Shown here: positions 1 to 9,761 of the stretch, one piece after another
How the letters are laid out: the number at the start of each line of letters is the position of its first letter
How positions within the stretch are numbered: position 1 is the first letter of the stretch
Source of the DNA: Enterobacterales bacterium
GTDB taxonomy: Bacteria > Pseudomonadota > Gammaproteobacteria > Enterobacterales > Enterobacteriaceae
DNA: 64,000 bases
Direction of reading: 5' to 3'
Assembly (NCBI GenBank): GCA_015654925.1
Contig: JAATFX010000020.1
Location: forward strand, 1-64,000
Made by a program: the position numbers and the translations under genes
The notes under the pieces: model-generated
Told to the model about the DNA's origin: nothing
The model's input: only the letters and a program-made list of their open reading frames with translations
Databases searched by the model: none

Positions 1-249
1 CGCATGGACCGGCAGGGTCCGGCCCCGGCCCTCGGTCAGGGGCTGGCCGCGCAGCACCCGGTCGCCGACGGTGACGCACAGTTCGCCTTCCGGCCCCAGA
101 TGCTGTTTTAACGGAATGATATAGGTCGCCGCCAGCGGCACCTGGCGCAGCGGCGCGGTGCTTGACCGGGTTTTCATCTCCGGCGGATAAATGCCGCCGT
201 TAAAACCCCAGATGCGGTCTTTACGCAGGGCGGAGAATAAATTAAACAT
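1..249 (-). CDS. rsxC: RsxC, electron transport complex subunit C (N-terminal part only)
   Basis: The reading frame starts with [16 protein letters not shown] and runs off the left edge of the window, so only about the first 83 residues are visible. RsxC is the NADH/FMN- and iron-sulfur-binding peripheral subunit of the membrane Rsx (Rnf-like) complex, which in E. coli helps keep SoxR reduced. The visible N-terminus, with the [10 protein letters not shown] segment, matches the RsxC/RnfC start. Its start codon overlaps the end of rsxB by 8 bases, which points to translational coupling in an rsxABC operon on the minus strand. The rest of the gene cannot be judged here. Confidence 0.9.
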   Translation of the reverse strand, partial: MFNLFSALRKDRIWGFNGGIYPPEMKTRSSTAPLRQVPLAATYIIPLKQHLGPEGELCVTVGDRVLRGQPLTEGRGRTLPVHA

Positions 250-817
250 GCTGTTCCACCTGGATAACCCGTACCGGAATGGCGGCCAGGTCCCACTTCC
301 AGCGGTCGGCGCGGGCCGCCACCGGTCTCATTTCGATGCAATTGGTCGGGCAGGGCGCGACGCACAAATCACACCCGGTGCATAAATCGCTGACCACCGT
401 ATGCACCGCCCGGGTGGCGCCGATGATGGCGTCCACCGGACAGGCCTGGATGCATTTGGTGCAGCCGATACAGTTGCCTTCATCGATCCAGGCCACCGTG
501 GCCACCGGATGGGCTACGGCGTCGTCGCCTTCCAGGGGCTGGGGATCGATATTCATCAACCCGGCGATTTTCAGCATCGTTTGCTCGCCCCCCGGCGCGC
601 ATTTATTGATTTTTTCACCGCCGGCCACCGCTTCGGCATAGGGACGGCAGCCTGGGTAGCCGCATTGCGCGCACTGGCTTTGCGGCAGCAGGCCGTCGAT
701 TTGCCCGGCCAGGGGGTCCCCTTCGACTTTAAACCGGCGGGAAGCGAAACCCAGCAGCGCCCCGCACAGCAACGCCAATACGCTAAGCGCTCCGATAGCT
801 AACCATAACGACATCAT
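242..817 (-). CDS. rsxB: RsxB, iron-sulfur subunit of the Rsx electron transport complex
   Basis: This 191-residue protein has an N-terminal membrane anchor (about residues 3-25), then an Fe-S domain with the CAQCGYPGC motif near residue 49. Two ferredoxin-like 4Fe-4S motifs follow, [12 protein letters not shown] and [12 protein letters not shown], in the second half. RsxB relays electrons within the inner-membrane Rsx/Rnf complex. Length and motif order agree with E. coli RsxB (192 residues). The start overlaps the rsxA stop by one base and the end overlaps rsxC by eight, so the three genes are one operon. Family identity is secure; the SoxR-reducing role is known from E. coli and inferred here. 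Confidence 0.96.
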   Translation of the reverse strand: MMSLWLAIGALSVLALLCGALLGFASRRFKVEGDPLAGQIDGLLPQSQCAQCGYPGCRPYAEAVAGGEKINKCAPGGEQTMLKIAGLMNIDPQPLEGDDAVAHPVATVAWIDEGNCIGCTKCIQACPVDAIIGATRAVHTVVSDLCTGCDLCVAPCPTNCIEMRPVAARADRWKWDLAAIPVRVIQVEQHV

Positions 818-1398
818 TAGAATTTCACCAACCCGGTAAAGCCCATAAAGGCCAGCGACATCAGACCGGCGGTGACCAGCGCAATGGAGGACCCCTTGAA
901 GGGCGCGGGGACGTCGGCCACCGCCAGACGCTCGCGGATGGCGGCGAACAGCACCATCACCAGCGAAAAACCCGCGGCGGCGCTGAAACCATAGACCGCG
1001 GATTGCAGGAAATTATGATTGAGATTAACGTTAAGCAGCGCCACGCCGAGCACCGCGCAGTTGGTGGTGATCAGCGGCAAAAAAATGCCCAGCAGGCGAT
1101 AAAGCGAAGGGCTGGTTTTACGTACCACCAGTTCGGTGAACTGCACCACCACCGCGATAATGAAAATAAACGACAGGGTGCGCAAATAGGTCAGATCCAG
1201 CGGCAGCAAGATAAAATCATTGATCAGCCAGGCGCAAATGGAGGCCAGCGTCATCACAAACGTGGTGGCCATGCCCATACCCATTGCCGTTTCCAGTTTT
1301 TTGGACACGCCCATGAAGGGACAAAGTCCAAGGAATTTAACCAGAACGAAATTATTCACCAGCACCGTGCTGATAAACAGTAACAGGTAACCATTCAT
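817..1398 (-). CDS. rsxA: RsxA, integral membrane subunit of the Rsx complex
   Basis: A 193-residue, very hydrophobic protein with about six membrane segments and the conserved opening [21 protein letters not shown]. It is the RnfA/NqrE-type membrane subunit of the Rsx electron transport complex. Length equals that of E. coli RsxA. It is the first gene of the rsx operon here and lies about 100 bases downstream of ydgK on the same strand, the same order as in E. coli, so some transcripts may read through from cnu-ydgK. No irregularity was seen. Confidence 0.96.
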   Translation of the reverse strand: MNGYLLLFISTVLVNNFVLVKFLGLCPFMGVSKKLETAMGMGMATTFVMTLASICAWLINDFILLPLDLTYLRTLSFIFIIAVVVQFTELVVRKTSPSLYRLLGIFLPLITTNCAVLGVALLNVNLNHNFLQSAVYGFSAAAGFSLVMVLFAAIRERLAVADVPAPFKGSSIALVTAGLMSLAFMGFTGLVKF

Positions 1399-1504
1399 TG
1401 CCGTACCTAATTAAAAAGAAGCGGGCTATTATCCGGCATCGGGCCTGTTTCGACAACACAGTAACTGTAGGGTTATCGTCGACCGCGCCGTGCCGGTAAG
1501 AATA

Positions 1505-1948
1505 TCAGGGCAGGATAAACGTATTTTTAACCCGGCGCGAACGTTTAATGTACGGCACCATGGTAGCCGCGGACAGAAGGGACCAGAACAACATGCGCAG
1601 GGCCAGTTCGTCGGTTACCGGCGAAAACGCAAAGGTTTTGATGGCCAGCAGCACGCCCGCCAGCAGCCAGATGATGAAAACTTTGGGAAAACGGCGGGAG
1701 CGCCGCAGCAATAACCGCAGGGTCCAAAAGGTAAACGCCCACATCACCAGGACGGTGGCCATGGAGGCGGCCCAGTTAACGCCGGCGGCTGAGCCATTGG
1801 CCAGGGCCAGCACAAATACCGCCCCCGTCAGGGTGGCGCCGATCAGCGCCAGAATCAAATAGCTGACGGGCAGCCAAAGCCAGCCGCCGATGCGCTGGGC
1901 GGCCTGGGGCGGCGTCAAGACAGGATGAGTCAAACCACGTACCGCCAT
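1505..1948 (-). CDS. ydgK: YdgK, DUF2569 inner membrane protein
   Basis: A 147-residue protein with a short N-terminal cytoplasmic stretch and four predicted membrane segments, the last two separated by a basic loop ([13 protein letters not shown]). It matches the DUF2569 family protein YdgK, which in E. coli lies between cnu and rsxA exactly as here. Function is unknown. The start codon lies inside the end of cnu (19-base overlap), so the two are probably translated together. Identification rests on synteny, length and topology. Confidence 0.88.
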   Translation of the reverse strand: MAVRGLTHPVLTPPQAAQRIGGWLWLPVSYLILALIGATLTGAVFVLALANGSAAGVNWAASMATVLVMWAFTFWTLRLLLRRSRRFPKVFIIWLLAGVLLAIKTFAFSPVTDELALRMLFWSLLSAATMVPYIKRSRRVKNTFILP

Positions 1949-2145
1949 ACCGCTTTCGGCACTTGCCCCAGGTTGAATAAACGCCCGCCGGAAACCAGTT
2001 CCGCCCTGCGGTGATCCGCAGCCCGGTACATATTGATGATATCGGCGCTGTCGGCCAGGGAATAATTCAAATGGTCAAAGAGTTTTTCCAGGCTTTCCGG
2101 GGTATTCACCCGGCGAAATTTTAATAAATAATCTTGCGCAGTCAT
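1930..2145 (-). CDS. cnu: Cnu, Hha/YmoA-family nucleoid modulator
   Basis: A 71-residue helical protein with the Hha-family features [26 protein letters not shown] and [16 protein letters not shown]. Cnu (YdgT) binds H-NS or StpA oligomers and helps silence horizontally acquired AT-rich genes; in E. coli it also binds oriC. Length is the same as E. coli Cnu. It heads the cnu-ydgK-rsx group. An H-NS/StpA-type protein that could be a partner is encoded at 48940-49338 in this window. Confidence 0.93.
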   Translation of the reverse strand: MTAQDYLLKFRRVNTPESLEKLFDHLNYSLADSADIINMYRAADHRRAELVSGGRLFNLGQVPKAVWRYVV

Positions 2146-2245
2146 GGTTAGGCATTCAGGGAAGAGGATATTTGCAAGGTAGTATATTCAGCGCCGCTGC
2201 GGTGTCTATAGATTCTTCCGCAGAAATAGCAAAAACGTCATGCCA

Positions 2246-2273
2246 AAAGGCCCGCTATGCTGCCATAGCGGGC
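2246..2273 (-). terminator. Rho-independent terminator after araA
   Basis: A perfect 10-base-pair stem (2250-2259 with 2264-2273) with a four-base loop is followed on the minus strand by CTTTT. It lies 19 bases beyond the araA stop codon, so it most likely ends the araBA transcript. Confidence 0.75.
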
Positions 2274-2291
2274 GTTACTGAGTTACGTAAC

Positions 2292-3797
2292 TTATTTAGC
2301 GCAAAGCTTGTAATACAATTCGTTCCAGCGCAGCGCCTGTTTGAACTCAGGAATCCGCGTGTCGTTGTCGATGACCAGCAGCTCGATGTTATGCATTTCC
2401 GCATACAAACGTATGTCATCGAGAGCCAGGGCTTGGCTAAACACCGTATGATGCGCGCCGCCGGCCAGTATCCAGGCTTCAGCCGCCACTTCCAGCGAGG
2501 GCTGCGCTTTCCAGATGGCGCGGGCTACCGGCAGCTTGGGCAGCGGATGCGGCTGCTCGATGGTGTCCACCACGTTGACCAGCATGCGGAAACGATCGCC
2601 CATATCGATAACCGAAGCGTTGACCGCCGGGCCGGCCGGGGTGGAGAACAGCAGGCGCGCCGGATCGGCTTTGCCGCCGATGCCCAGGAACTGGACGTCC
2701 ACCGTCGGTTTTTCTTCCTTGGCGATGCTCGGGCAGACCTCAAGCATATGCGAGCCCAGCGCCAGGTTATTATCCGGCTGGAAGTTATAGGTATAATCTT
2801 CCATAAACGAGGTGCCGCCGCGCAACCCGCTGGCCTGGACCTTCAAGATGCGCAGCAGGGCGGCGGTCTTCCAGTCGCCTTCGCCGGCGAAGCCGTAACC
2901 TTGCTGCATCAGGCGCTGTACCGCCAGGCCCGGCAATTGTTTTAAGCCATACAGGTTTTCGAAATTCGAGGTAAAGGCCTTGCAGCCCGCCTGCTCAAGA
3001 AAACGTTTCAGCCCCAGCTCAATGCGCGCGGCATCCAGCAGGTTTTCGCGTTTTTCACCGTTTTGTTTAATCTTGTCGGTAAGAATGTAGGTTGCTTCGT
3101 ACTCTTCAATCAGCGTATCGATATCCCCTTTAGAGACTTCGTCGACCACGCTGACCAGATCCCCCAGGCCGTAGGCGGTCACGGAATAGCCAAACTGGAT
3201 CTGCGCCCCGACTTTATTACCTTCGGTCACGGCCACTTCACGCATATTGTCGCCAAAGCGGGCCACGATCAGCTGCTGGCTCTCCTGCTTGGCGGCGGCG
3301 GCGCGCATCCATTTGGCAATGGTCTGGTGCGCCTGCTTATCCTGCCAATGGCCGACCACCACCTGGTGGTTCAAATGCATGCGCGCGCCGATAAAGCCGA
3401 ATTCACGGCCGCCGTGCGCGGTTTGGTTCAGGTTCATAAAGTCCATATCCATGGTTTCCCACGGAATTTGGGCGTTGAACTGCGTATGGAATTGCAGCAG
3501 CGGTTTATTAAGAATACTCAGGCCGCCGATCCACATTTTGGCCGGCGAAAACGTATGCAGCCAGGTCAGCAGGCCGATACAGTGAGTGTTGTAATTCGCT
3601 TCGCGGCACAGCGCGAGAATCTCATCGGGGGATTTTACCAGCGGTTTTAATACCAATTTTACCGGCAATCCGGCTTCGTCGTTCAGACCTTTGACCACGG
3701 TCTGGGCGTGTTCGGTGACCTGGCGCAAAGTTTCCGGACCATATAAATGTTGGCTACCGATAACAAACCAGACTTCGTGTTGCTGAAAATTTTCCAT
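2292..3797 (-). CDS. araA: L-arabinose isomerase
   Basis: Converts L-arabinose to L-ribulose in the cytoplasm, the first catabolic step. The 501-residue protein opens with [17 protein letters not shown], diagnostic for AraA. It retains the metal/active-site segments around [32 protein letters not shown] and [12 protein letters not shown], so it looks intact. Two adjacent ATG codons exist; the second (3797) is preferred because AGGAG lies at normal spacing, whereas it almost touches the first (3800). It follows araB on the same strand after about 105 bases and is followed by a hairpin terminator, so the operon is araBA without araD. Confidence 0.97.
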   Translation of the reverse strand: MENFQQHEVWFVIGSQHLYGPETLRQVTEHAQTVVKGLNDEAGLPVKLVLKPLVKSPDEILALCREANYNTHCIGLLTWLHTFSPAKMWIGGLSILNKPLLQFHTQFNAQIPWETMDMDFMNLNQTAHGGREFGFIGARMHLNHQVVVGHWQDKQAHQTIAKWMRAAAAKQESQQLIVARFGDNMREVAVTEGNKVGAQIQFGYSVTAYGLGDLVSVVDEVSKGDIDTLIEEYEATYILTDKIKQNGEKRENLLDAARIELGLKRFLEQAGCKAFTSNFENLYGLKQLPGLAVQRLMQQGYGFAGEGDWKTAALLRILKVQASGLRGGTSFMEDYTYNFQPDNNLALGSHMLEVCPSIAKEEKPTVDVQFLGIGGKADPARLLFSTPAGPAVNASVIDMGDRFRMLVNVVDTIEQPHPLPKLPVARAIWKAQPSLEVAAEAWILAGGAHHTVFSQALALDDIRLYAEMHNIELLVIDNDTRIPEFKQALRWNELYYKLCAK

Positions 3798-3902
3798 CAT
3801 GACTCCTGTACATCTCCGGCAAAGGGAGGTTGCGGACCGCGTAAGCTATGCGGCCCGGTTGGTTATGGATGAATGAGTGCTGCTAGCGAGTTGCGCGCCC
3901 GT

Positions 3903-5585
3903 TTATTGCGCGCCCGTTTTTTGCGTATAGGCAAGCTCGGCCACGCCGCACCATTTCTGATAGCGCTCATACAGCCGCTGGAATTGTTCCACCCGCGCCG
4001 GGTCCGGTTGCAGCGTGCGCTCGATCGGACTGGCCATTGACCGCTGCGCCTGCGCGATATCCGCATGTACGCCGGCGGCTACCGCGCCAAAAATGGCCGC
4101 GCCCAGGGCGCAGCATTGATCGGAGGCCACTAATTGCAACGGGCGATTCATCACGTCGGCCAGCACCTGCATGATCGCCGGCGATTTGCGGGCGATACCG
4201 CCCATCACCAGCACATTCTCCACCGGAATACCCTGGGTTTCGAAACACTCCATGATGGCGCGCGCGCCAAAGGCGGTGGCGGCGATCAGCCCGCCGAACA
4301 GCGCCGGGGCATCGGTACCCAGATTAAGGCCGGTGATCATCCCTTGCAGCCGCTGATTGGCATAAGGCGTCCGGCGGCCGTTAAACCAATCCAACACCAC
4401 CGGCAGATGGTCCAGGGACGGTTCCTGCGCCCAGGCTTCGGTAAGGGTGGACAGCATTTGGTCCTGGATAGCGTCCAACGCGGGTTTGAGCGCCGGATTT
4501 TGCTCCACTGCCTGGCGCAGCGGCCAGCCGAGCAAACGGCCGAACCAGGCGTAAATATCGCCAAAAGCGGATTGGCCCGCTTCCAGGCCGATAAAGCCCG
4601 GCACCACGCTGCCGTCGACCTGGCCGCAGATACCGGCGATGGAGCGATCGCCGACGGTCTGTTCGTCCGCAATCAAAATATCGCAGGTGGACGTGCCGAT
4701 GACTTTAACCAGCGTATAAGGCTGGGCCCCGGCGCCGACGGTGCCCACATGGCAGTCAAAGGCGCCGCCGGCGACGGTTACGGTGGTCGGCAAACCCAAT
4801 TTTTGCGCCCATTCGGCGCTGATGGGGCCGACCGGCGCTTCCGCGGTATAGGTCGCGGTAAACAGGGGATATTGCAGCCGTTCGGTGAGCAGCGGATCGA
4901 GTGCTTCCAGGAAGGCTTTCGGCGGTACGCCGTGCCAATCGGGGTGCCACAGGGATTTATGCCCCGCGGCGCAGCGTCCGCGTTTAATATCCTGCGGGCG
5001 GTTGGTGCCGGACAGGATTGCCGGCACCCAGTCGCACAATTCTATCCAGGATACCGCCTCTTGCCGCACCTGGTCATCCCGGCGGGTGATATGTAAAATT
5101 TTGGCCCAGAACCATTCGGACGAGTACACGCCGCCGATATAGCGGGTGTAATCAGGGAAATCGCCGTTATGGCACAGTTGATTAATTGCCTCGGCTTCTT
5201 CTATGGCTGTGTGATCCTTCCATAAAATAAACATGGCGTTCGGGTTATCCGCGAATTCCGGGCGCAATGCCAGCACGCGGCCTTCGGCATCGATGGGCGC
5301 CGGCGTCGAACCGGTGGTATCCACGCCGATGCCGACGATCTTCAGACGCTGGGCAGGTGATAAATCATCAACCACGGCGCGGATCGCCCGTTCCATTGAT
5401 TCCAGATAGTCGGCCGGATGATGGCGAAATTGATTATGCGCGGGTTTGCAATACTGGCCCTCGCGCCATCGCGGGTACCAGACCACTTCGGTCGCCAGCT
5501 CTTTACCGCTTTGGCAATCCACTGCCAGGGCGCGTACCGAGTCGCTGCCGAAATCAAGCCCGAGGCTGATGGCCTCTTCACTCAT
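3903..5585 (-). CDS. araB: Ribulokinase
   Basis: Phosphorylates L-ribulose to L-ribulose 5-phosphate. The FGGY-family kinase has the N-terminal phosphate-binding segment [15 protein letters not shown] and the C-terminal [19 protein letters not shown] motif. The start at 5585 (MSEEAISLG) is chosen because AGGAG precedes it; an in-frame upstream extension has no such site. The 560 residues compare with 566 in E. coli. It is the first gene of the araBA unit and diverges from araF across a 377-base regulatory region. The extreme C-terminus is encoded by a short imperfect duplication (GCGCGCCCGTTT repeated near 3890-3920), probably harmless. Confidence 0.96.
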   Translation of the reverse strand: MSEEAISLGLDFGSDSVRALAVDCQSGKELATEVVWYPRWREGQYCKPAHNQFRHHPADYLESMERAIRAVVDDLSPAQRLKIVGIGVDTTGSTPAPIDAEGRVLALRPEFADNPNAMFILWKDHTAIEEAEAINQLCHNGDFPDYTRYIGGVYSSEWFWAKILHITRRDDQVRQEAVSWIELCDWVPAILSGTNRPQDIKRGRCAAGHKSLWHPDWHGVPPKAFLEALDPLLTERLQYPLFTATYTAEAPVGPISAEWAQKLGLPTTVTVAGGAFDCHVGTVGAGAQPYTLVKVIGTSTCDILIADEQTVGDRSIAGICGQVDGSVVPGFIGLEAGQSAFGDIYAWFGRLLGWPLRQAVEQNPALKPALDAIQDQMLSTLTEAWAQEPSLDHLPVVLDWFNGRRTPYANQRLQGMITGLNLGTDAPALFGGLIAATAFGARAIMECFETQGIPVENVLVMGGIARKSPAIMQVLADVMNRPLQLVASDQCCALGAAIFGAVAAGVHADIAQAQRSMASPIERTLQPDPARVEQFQRLYERYQKWCGVAELAYTQKTGAQ

Positions 5586-5673
5586 GCTGTTCTCTCCTGT
5601 TGACCCGAAAACGGATGATGTGAACAACCATAAGGATGTTTTGACCGCGCAGTGAGGAAAGGTTAGCTGGAAG

Positions 5674-5690
5674 TATGCACATTTCTGTCA
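5674..5690 (+). promoter_or_regulatory. Candidate AraC half-site 1
   Basis: The 17 bases TATGCACATTTCTGTCA share TATG, the A at positions 6 and 8, and the downstream TG with the E. coli araI1 half-site (TATGGATAAAAATGCTA). An identical eight-base core recurs 76 bases away at 5750. Assignment is by pattern only. Confidence 0.45.
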
Positions 5691-5703
5691 CCCATGGCTG
5701 AAA

Positions 5704-5719
5704 TGTGATGGTCATCAAA
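5704..5719 (+). promoter_or_regulatory. Candidate CRP-cAMP site
   Basis: TGTGA-N6-TCAAA matches the CRP consensus TGTGA-N6-TCACA at eight of ten conserved positions. It lies between the two AraC-like half-sites in the divergent ara region, the arrangement expected for a catabolite-controlled arabinose promoter. Confidence 0.55.
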
Positions 5720-5749
5720 AAGTTACAGGGAGGTGAAATTTGCTGTATC

Positions 5750-5766
5750 TATGCACAAAACGGCTG
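5750..5766 (+). promoter_or_regulatory. Candidate AraC half-site 2
   Basis: TATGCACAAAACGGCTG matches most positions of the E. coli araI1 half-site, including the A-rich centre and GCT. It is in the same orientation as the copy at 5674. The spacing suggests either two separate promoter-proximal sites or a looping pair. Confidence 0.45.
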
Positions 5767-5962
5767 TAATTGAGAACTGTGATAACGCTCTACATTTTGG
5801 CAACACTTTAACGCTAAAACTACTCCCGTCTAAAGGGCCGGGTGGGGTGAACGGTGATATTTCCGCCGCTTAGCTGTACCACGTGGCCACAACTTCCCTA
5901 CTGATAACGCTTACACGCTTCAGCATTTCGAAGCACGGCGATAAAAAATACCGGAGAGTTAC

Positions 5963-6952
5963 ATGCATAAATTCACTAAGGCACTGGCGGCGATTGGATT
6001 GGCTGCCGTTATGTCTCAATCGGCTATGGCGGAAAATTTGAAATTGGGTTTCCTGGTTAAACAGCCGGAAGAACCCTGGTTTCAGACAGAATGGCGTTTT
6101 GCGGACAAAGCCGGTAAAGACCTGGGTTTTGACGTTATCAAGATCGCCGCGCCCGATGGCGAAAAAACCCTCAACGCCATCGACAGCCTGGCCGCCAGCG
6201 GTGCCAAAGGCTTTGTCATTTGTACTCCTGATCCTAAATTGGGGTCGGCCATTATTGCCAAGGCCCGCAGCTACGATATGAAAGTCATCGCGGTGGATGA
6301 CCAATTTGTCACCGCCAAAGGCAAACCGATGGACACCGTGCCCCTGGTTATGATGGCCGCCACCAAGATTGGCGAGCGCCAGGGCCAGGAATTATGGAAA
6401 GAAATGAATAAACGCGGCTGGAATGTCGCCGATACCGGCGTCATGGCCATCACCGCCGACGAACTCGATACCGCGCGTCGCCGCACCACCGGGTCGATGG
6501 ATGCCCTGAAGGCCGCCGGCTTCCCGGAAAAACAAATTTATAAAGTGCCGACCAAATCCAACGATATCCCCGGGGCGTTCGATGCCGCCAACTCGTTGCT
6601 GGTGCAGCACTCCGGCGTTAAAAACTGGCTGATTATCGGTATGAACGACAACACCGTGCTCGGTGGAGTCCGCGCCACCGAAGGCCAAGGCTTCAAGGCG
6701 CCCAACGTCATCGGCATCGGTATCAACGGCGTGGACGCGGTAAGCGAGTTGTCCAAAGCCAACGCGACCGGTTTCTACGGTTCATTGCTGCCAAGCCCGG
6801 ACGTGCACGGCTACAAGAGCATCCAGATGCTTAATGACTGGGTGACCAAAGGTGTTGAGCCACCGAAATTCACCGAAGTCACCGATGTCGTGGTCATTAC
6901 CCGCGATAACTTCAAAGAAGAATTGGCGAAAAAAGGCCTGGGCGGTAAGTAA
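5963..6952 (+). CDS. araF: L-arabinose-binding periplasmic protein
   Basis: This is the substrate receptor of the high-affinity AraFGH ABC importer. The 329 residues begin with a Sec signal peptide ending in SQSAMA before ENLKLGFLVKQPEEPWF, then the two-lobed sugar-binding fold typical of type I periplasmic receptors. Length equals that of E. coli AraF. It is the first gene of araFGH on the plus strand, opposite araBA, and a GGAGAG ribosome site precedes the start. A strong hairpin lies between it and araG, which fits the usual excess of binding protein over the other subunits. Confidence 0.96.
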   Translation: MHKFTKALAAIGLAAVMSQSAMAENLKLGFLVKQPEEPWFQTEWRFADKAGKDLGFDVIKIAAPDGEKTLNAIDSLAASGAKGFVICTPDPKLGSAIIAKARSYDMKVIAVDDQFVTAKGKPMDTVPLVMMAATKIGERQGQELWKEMNKRGWNVADTGVMAITADELDTARRRTTGSMDALKAAGFPEKQIYKVPTKSNDIPGAFDAANSLLVQHSGVKNWLIIGMNDNTVLGGVRATEGQGFKAPNVIGIGINGVDAVSELSKANATGFYGSLLPSPDVHGYKSIQMLNDWVTKGVEPPKFTEVTDVVVITRDNFKEELAKKGLGGK

Positions 6953-6975
6953 TTGCCTCTATCCGCTTGTTTTCC

Positions 6976-6996
6976 GGGACGGCCTCGCGCCGTCCC
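6976..6996 (+). promoter_or_regulatory. Intercistronic hairpin between araF and araG
   Basis: A perfect eight-base-pair GC-rich stem (6976-6983 with 6989-6996) with a five-base loop lies 23 bases after the araF stop. No T-run follows. It is more likely an mRNA-stabilising or attenuating element within araFGH than a full terminator. Confidence 0.55.
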
Positions 6997-7113
6997 TGTC
7001 CATGACGAAGTCATTCATCAAGAGGATATGCACGTGTCAGCCAAAACCCCTGATGATTACCGTAGCGGGAATACCGGCGTACCGTTCGTATCGGTTAACG
7101 CGAGGATGTGTTC

Positions 7114-8643
7114 ATGACAATTCAGACACCGTATCTATCGTTCCGCGGTATCGGTAAAACCTTCCCCGGCGTCAAAGCGCTGGATGATATCAGTTTCGAT
7201 TGCCGCCAGGGGCAGATCCACGCCCTGATGGGCGAGAACGGCGCCGGCAAGTCAACGCTGCTGAAAATCCTCAGCGGTAACTACACGCCGAGCCAGGGCG
7301 AAATTTTTATCAAAGGGCAGCCGGTTCATTTCGCCTCCACCGCCGACGCGCTCAATGCCGGGGTGGCGATTATTTACCAGGAACTGCATCTGGTGCCGGA
7401 AATGACCGTGGCGGAAAATATCTACCTCGGCCAGTTGCCGAATAAATACGGCATGGTTAACCGCGCCATATTGAATTATGAAACCAAACTCCAGCTTGAG
7501 CATCTGGGATTGGATATTTCGCCGGATACCCCGCTGAAATACCTGTCTATCGCCCAATGGCAGATGGTGGAAATTGCCAAGGCGCTAACCCGCAACGCCA
7601 AAATTATTGCATTCGACGAGCCGACCAGTTCGCTATCGGCTCGTGAGATCGAACAACTCTTCCGGGTGATCCGCGAATTGCGCGCCGAAGGCCGGGTGAT
7701 TTTATACGTTTCCCACCGCATGGAAGAAATTTTCATGCTGGGCGACGCCATCACGGTGTTTAAAGACGGCAAATATGTACGCACTTTTGATGATATGACC
7801 GCCGTTGATCATACCAGCCTGGTGCAGGCGATGGTGGGGCGCAATCTCGGCGATATTTACGGTTACCAGCCGCGCGAACATGGCGCAGTCCGGCTGCAAT
7901 TGGATAATATCAAAGCCGTTGGCGTCAAGACGCCCATCACGCTGTCGGTGCACGCCGGTGAAATTGTCGGATTGTTCGGCCTGGTGGGCGCCGGACGCAG
8001 CGAACTGATGAAAGGCCTGTTCGGCGGCACCCTGATTACCGGCGGGCAACTGCTGCTCGACGGCCAGCCGCTTAATATCCGCTCGCCCATCGACGCCATT
8101 CGCGCCGGTTTGCTGCTGTGCCCGGAGGATCGCAAGGCCGACGGCCTGATTCCGGTGCATTCGGTGCGTGAAAATATCAATATCAGCGCCCGGCGCAAGA
8201 CCATCAAGGCCGGATTTCTGATTAACGACCGGTGGGAAAAAGAGAATGCGCAGGAACATATCCGATCGCTGAATATTAAAACCCCTTCCGCCGAACAATT
8301 AATCATGAACCTCTCCGGCGGCAATCAGCAAAAAGCCATTCTGGGCCGCTGGCTGTCGGAAGATATGAAAGTGATTATGCTCGACGAACCGACGCGCGGT
8401 ATTGATGTGGGCGCCAAGCACGAAATTTATCACGTTATTTATGAGTTGGCCAAACGCGGCATCGCCGTCCTGTTCGCCTCAAGCGATTTACCCGAAGTGC
8501 TGGGGCTGGCGGACAGGATTGTGGTGATGCGGGAAGGGACGATTTCCGGCGAACTGACCCATACGGATGCCACTGAACAGAAAGCGTTAAGCCTGGCTAT
8601 GTTACATACAACCGAAACCAGCCCCGCTGACGCGGTTGCCTGA
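7114..8643 (+). CDS. araG: L-arabinose ABC transporter, ATP-binding protein
   Basis: A 509-residue tandem ABC ATPase that energises arabinose import. The first half has Walker [10 protein letters not shown] and the Walker B region [11 protein letters not shown]. The second half has the signature LSGGNQQKA and [13 protein letters not shown]. The sequence [22 protein letters not shown] is characteristic of AraG. The ATG at 7114 is chosen over an upstream in-frame GTG at 7108 because GAGG sits eight bases before it. It lies between araF and araH; the stop is followed within a few bases by the araH ribosome site. Confidence 0.96.
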   Translation: MTIQTPYLSFRGIGKTFPGVKALDDISFDCRQGQIHALMGENGAGKSTLLKILSGNYTPSQGEIFIKGQPVHFASTADALNAGVAIIYQELHLVPEMTVAENIYLGQLPNKYGMVNRAILNYETKLQLEHLGLDISPDTPLKYLSIAQWQMVEIAKALTRNAKIIAFDEPTSSLSAREIEQLFRVIRELRAEGRVILYVSHRMEEIFMLGDAITVFKDGKYVRTFDDMTAVDHTSLVQAMVGRNLGDIYGYQPREHGAVRLQLDNIKAVGVKTPITLSVHAGEIVGLFGLVGAGRSELMKGLFGGTLITGGQLLLDGQPLNIRSPIDAIRAGLLLCPEDRKADGLIPVHSVRENINISARRKTIKAGFLINDRWEKENAQEHIRSLNIKTPSAEQLIMNLSGGNQQKAILGRWLSEDMKVIMLDEPTRGIDVGAKHEIYHVIYELAKRGIAVLFASSDLPEVLGLADRIVVMREGTISGELTHTDATEQKALSLAMLHTTETSPADAVA

Positions 8644-8657
8644 GAGTGAAGGAGTTT

Positions 8658-9644
8658 ATGATGTCGACGGTTACTACACCCTCTCCAAAAGAGAAAAAAA
8701 CCCTGAGTCTGGCCCGCGTATGGGATAATTTCGGCATGCTGGTGGTGTTTGTCGTGCTGTTTATCGCCTGCTCGGTTTTCGTCCCCAATTTCGCCAGCTT
8801 TATTAATATGAAAGGTCTGGGCCTGGCCATTTCCATGTCCGGCATCGTTGCCTGCGGCATGTTGTTTTGCCTGGCGTCGGGCGATTTCGATTTGTCGGTC
8901 GCGTCGGTTATCGCCTGCGCAGGCGTGACCACCGCCGTCGTGATTAACATGACCGAAAGCCTGTGGCTCGGCGTGGCGGCCGGATTGCTGCTCGGCGCGC
9001 TGTGCGGGCTGGTCAACGGTTTTGTTATCGCAAAACTCAAGATTAACGCTTTGATTACCACCTTGGCCACCATGCAGATCGTGCGCGGGCTGGCCTATAT
9101 TATCTCCGACGGCAAAGCGGTGGGGATCGAAGATGAGCGGTTTTTCGTGCTGGGATACGCCAACTGGCTCGGCCTGCCGGCGCCCATCTGGATTATGGCG
9201 ATCTGCATGTTGATCTTTGGATTTTTGCTCAACAGAACCACCTTCGGCCGCAACACGCTGGCCATCGGGGGCAATGAAGAAGCCGCCCGCCTGGCGGGGG
9301 TGCCGGTGGTGCGTACCAAAATCATCATTTTTATCCTGACCGGCCTGGTCTCGGCGGTGGCGGGGATTATCCTGGCTTCGCGCATGACCAGCGGACAGCC
9401 GATGACCTCGCTGGGTTATGAACTGATCGTGATCTCGGCCTGCGTGCTCGGCGGTGTCTCGATGAAGGGCGGCGTGGGCAAGATTTCCTACGTGGTGGCC
9501 GGGGTGCTGATTTTGGGGACCGTGGAAAATGCGATGAATTTGCTGAATATTTCCCCGTTTTCGCAGTATGTGGTGCGCGGGGTTATTCTGCTGGCGGCGG
9601 TGATTTTCGACCGCTACAAACAAAAGGCCAAACGGACGGTGTGA
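8658..9644 (+). CDS. araH: L-arabinose ABC transporter, permease
   Basis: This 328-residue polytopic membrane protein forms the translocation channel of AraFGH. It has about ten membrane segments and the family-specific stretches SGDFDLSVASVIACAG and IGGNEEAARLAGVPV. Length equals E. coli AraH when the start MMSTVTTP is used; AGGAG precedes that ATG pair, while an upstream in-frame GTG lacks support. It is the last gene of araFGH; a hairpin follows before araC. Confidence 0.96.
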   Translation: MMSTVTTPSPKEKKTLSLARVWDNFGMLVVFVVLFIACSVFVPNFASFINMKGLGLAISMSGIVACGMLFCLASGDFDLSVASVIACAGVTTAVVINMTESLWLGVAAGLLLGALCGLVNGFVIAKLKINALITTLATMQIVRGLAYIISDGKAVGIEDERFFVLGYANWLGLPAPIWIMAICMLIFGFLLNRTTFGRNTLAIGGNEEAARLAGVPVVRTKIIIFILTGLVSAVAGIILASRMTSGQPMTSLGYELIVISACVLGGVSMKGGVGKISYVVAGVLILGTVENAMNLLNISPFSQYVVRGVILLAAVIFDRYKQKAKRTV

Positions 9645-9650
9645 AGGCGT

Positions 9651-9680
9651 GCGGGCCGGCCGATACCAGGGTCGGCCCGC
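9651..9680 (+). terminator. Hairpin between araH and araC
   Basis: A stem of about ten pairs with one G-U (9651-9660 with 9671-9680) directly follows the araH stop. Only a weak AATTT tract comes after it, so it may reduce rather than abolish read-through into araC. Confidence 0.5.
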
Positions 9681-9761
9681 TCACAATTTCTCAACCGCAG
9701 CACGCTATTGTCCGCGCTATAGGATATTCTCAAACAGATGACAACCCAGTCCGGAGGTGAG

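Larger units (their letters stand above)
5586..5962. promoter_or_regulatory. Divergent araB/araF regulatory region
   Basis: This 377-base gene-free stretch separates the divergent araBA and araFGH units and must hold both promoters. It contains a CRP-like site and two direct copies of TATGCACA in an AraC-half-site-like context, annotated separately. The araF side has a long leader that ends in GGAGAG before the ATG. I could not assign the -35/-10 boxes with confidence. Confidence 0.75.

Noticed and set aside
5778-5793. Second CRP-like site in the ara regulatory region (TGTGA-N6-TCTAC)
   Set aside because: Only the left half matches; the right half is too poor to support a call.
8439-9623. 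394-codon minus-strand frame opposite araG-araH
   Set aside because: Shadow of the high-GC codon pattern of araH; composition rich in His, Gln and Arg and no family resemblance.
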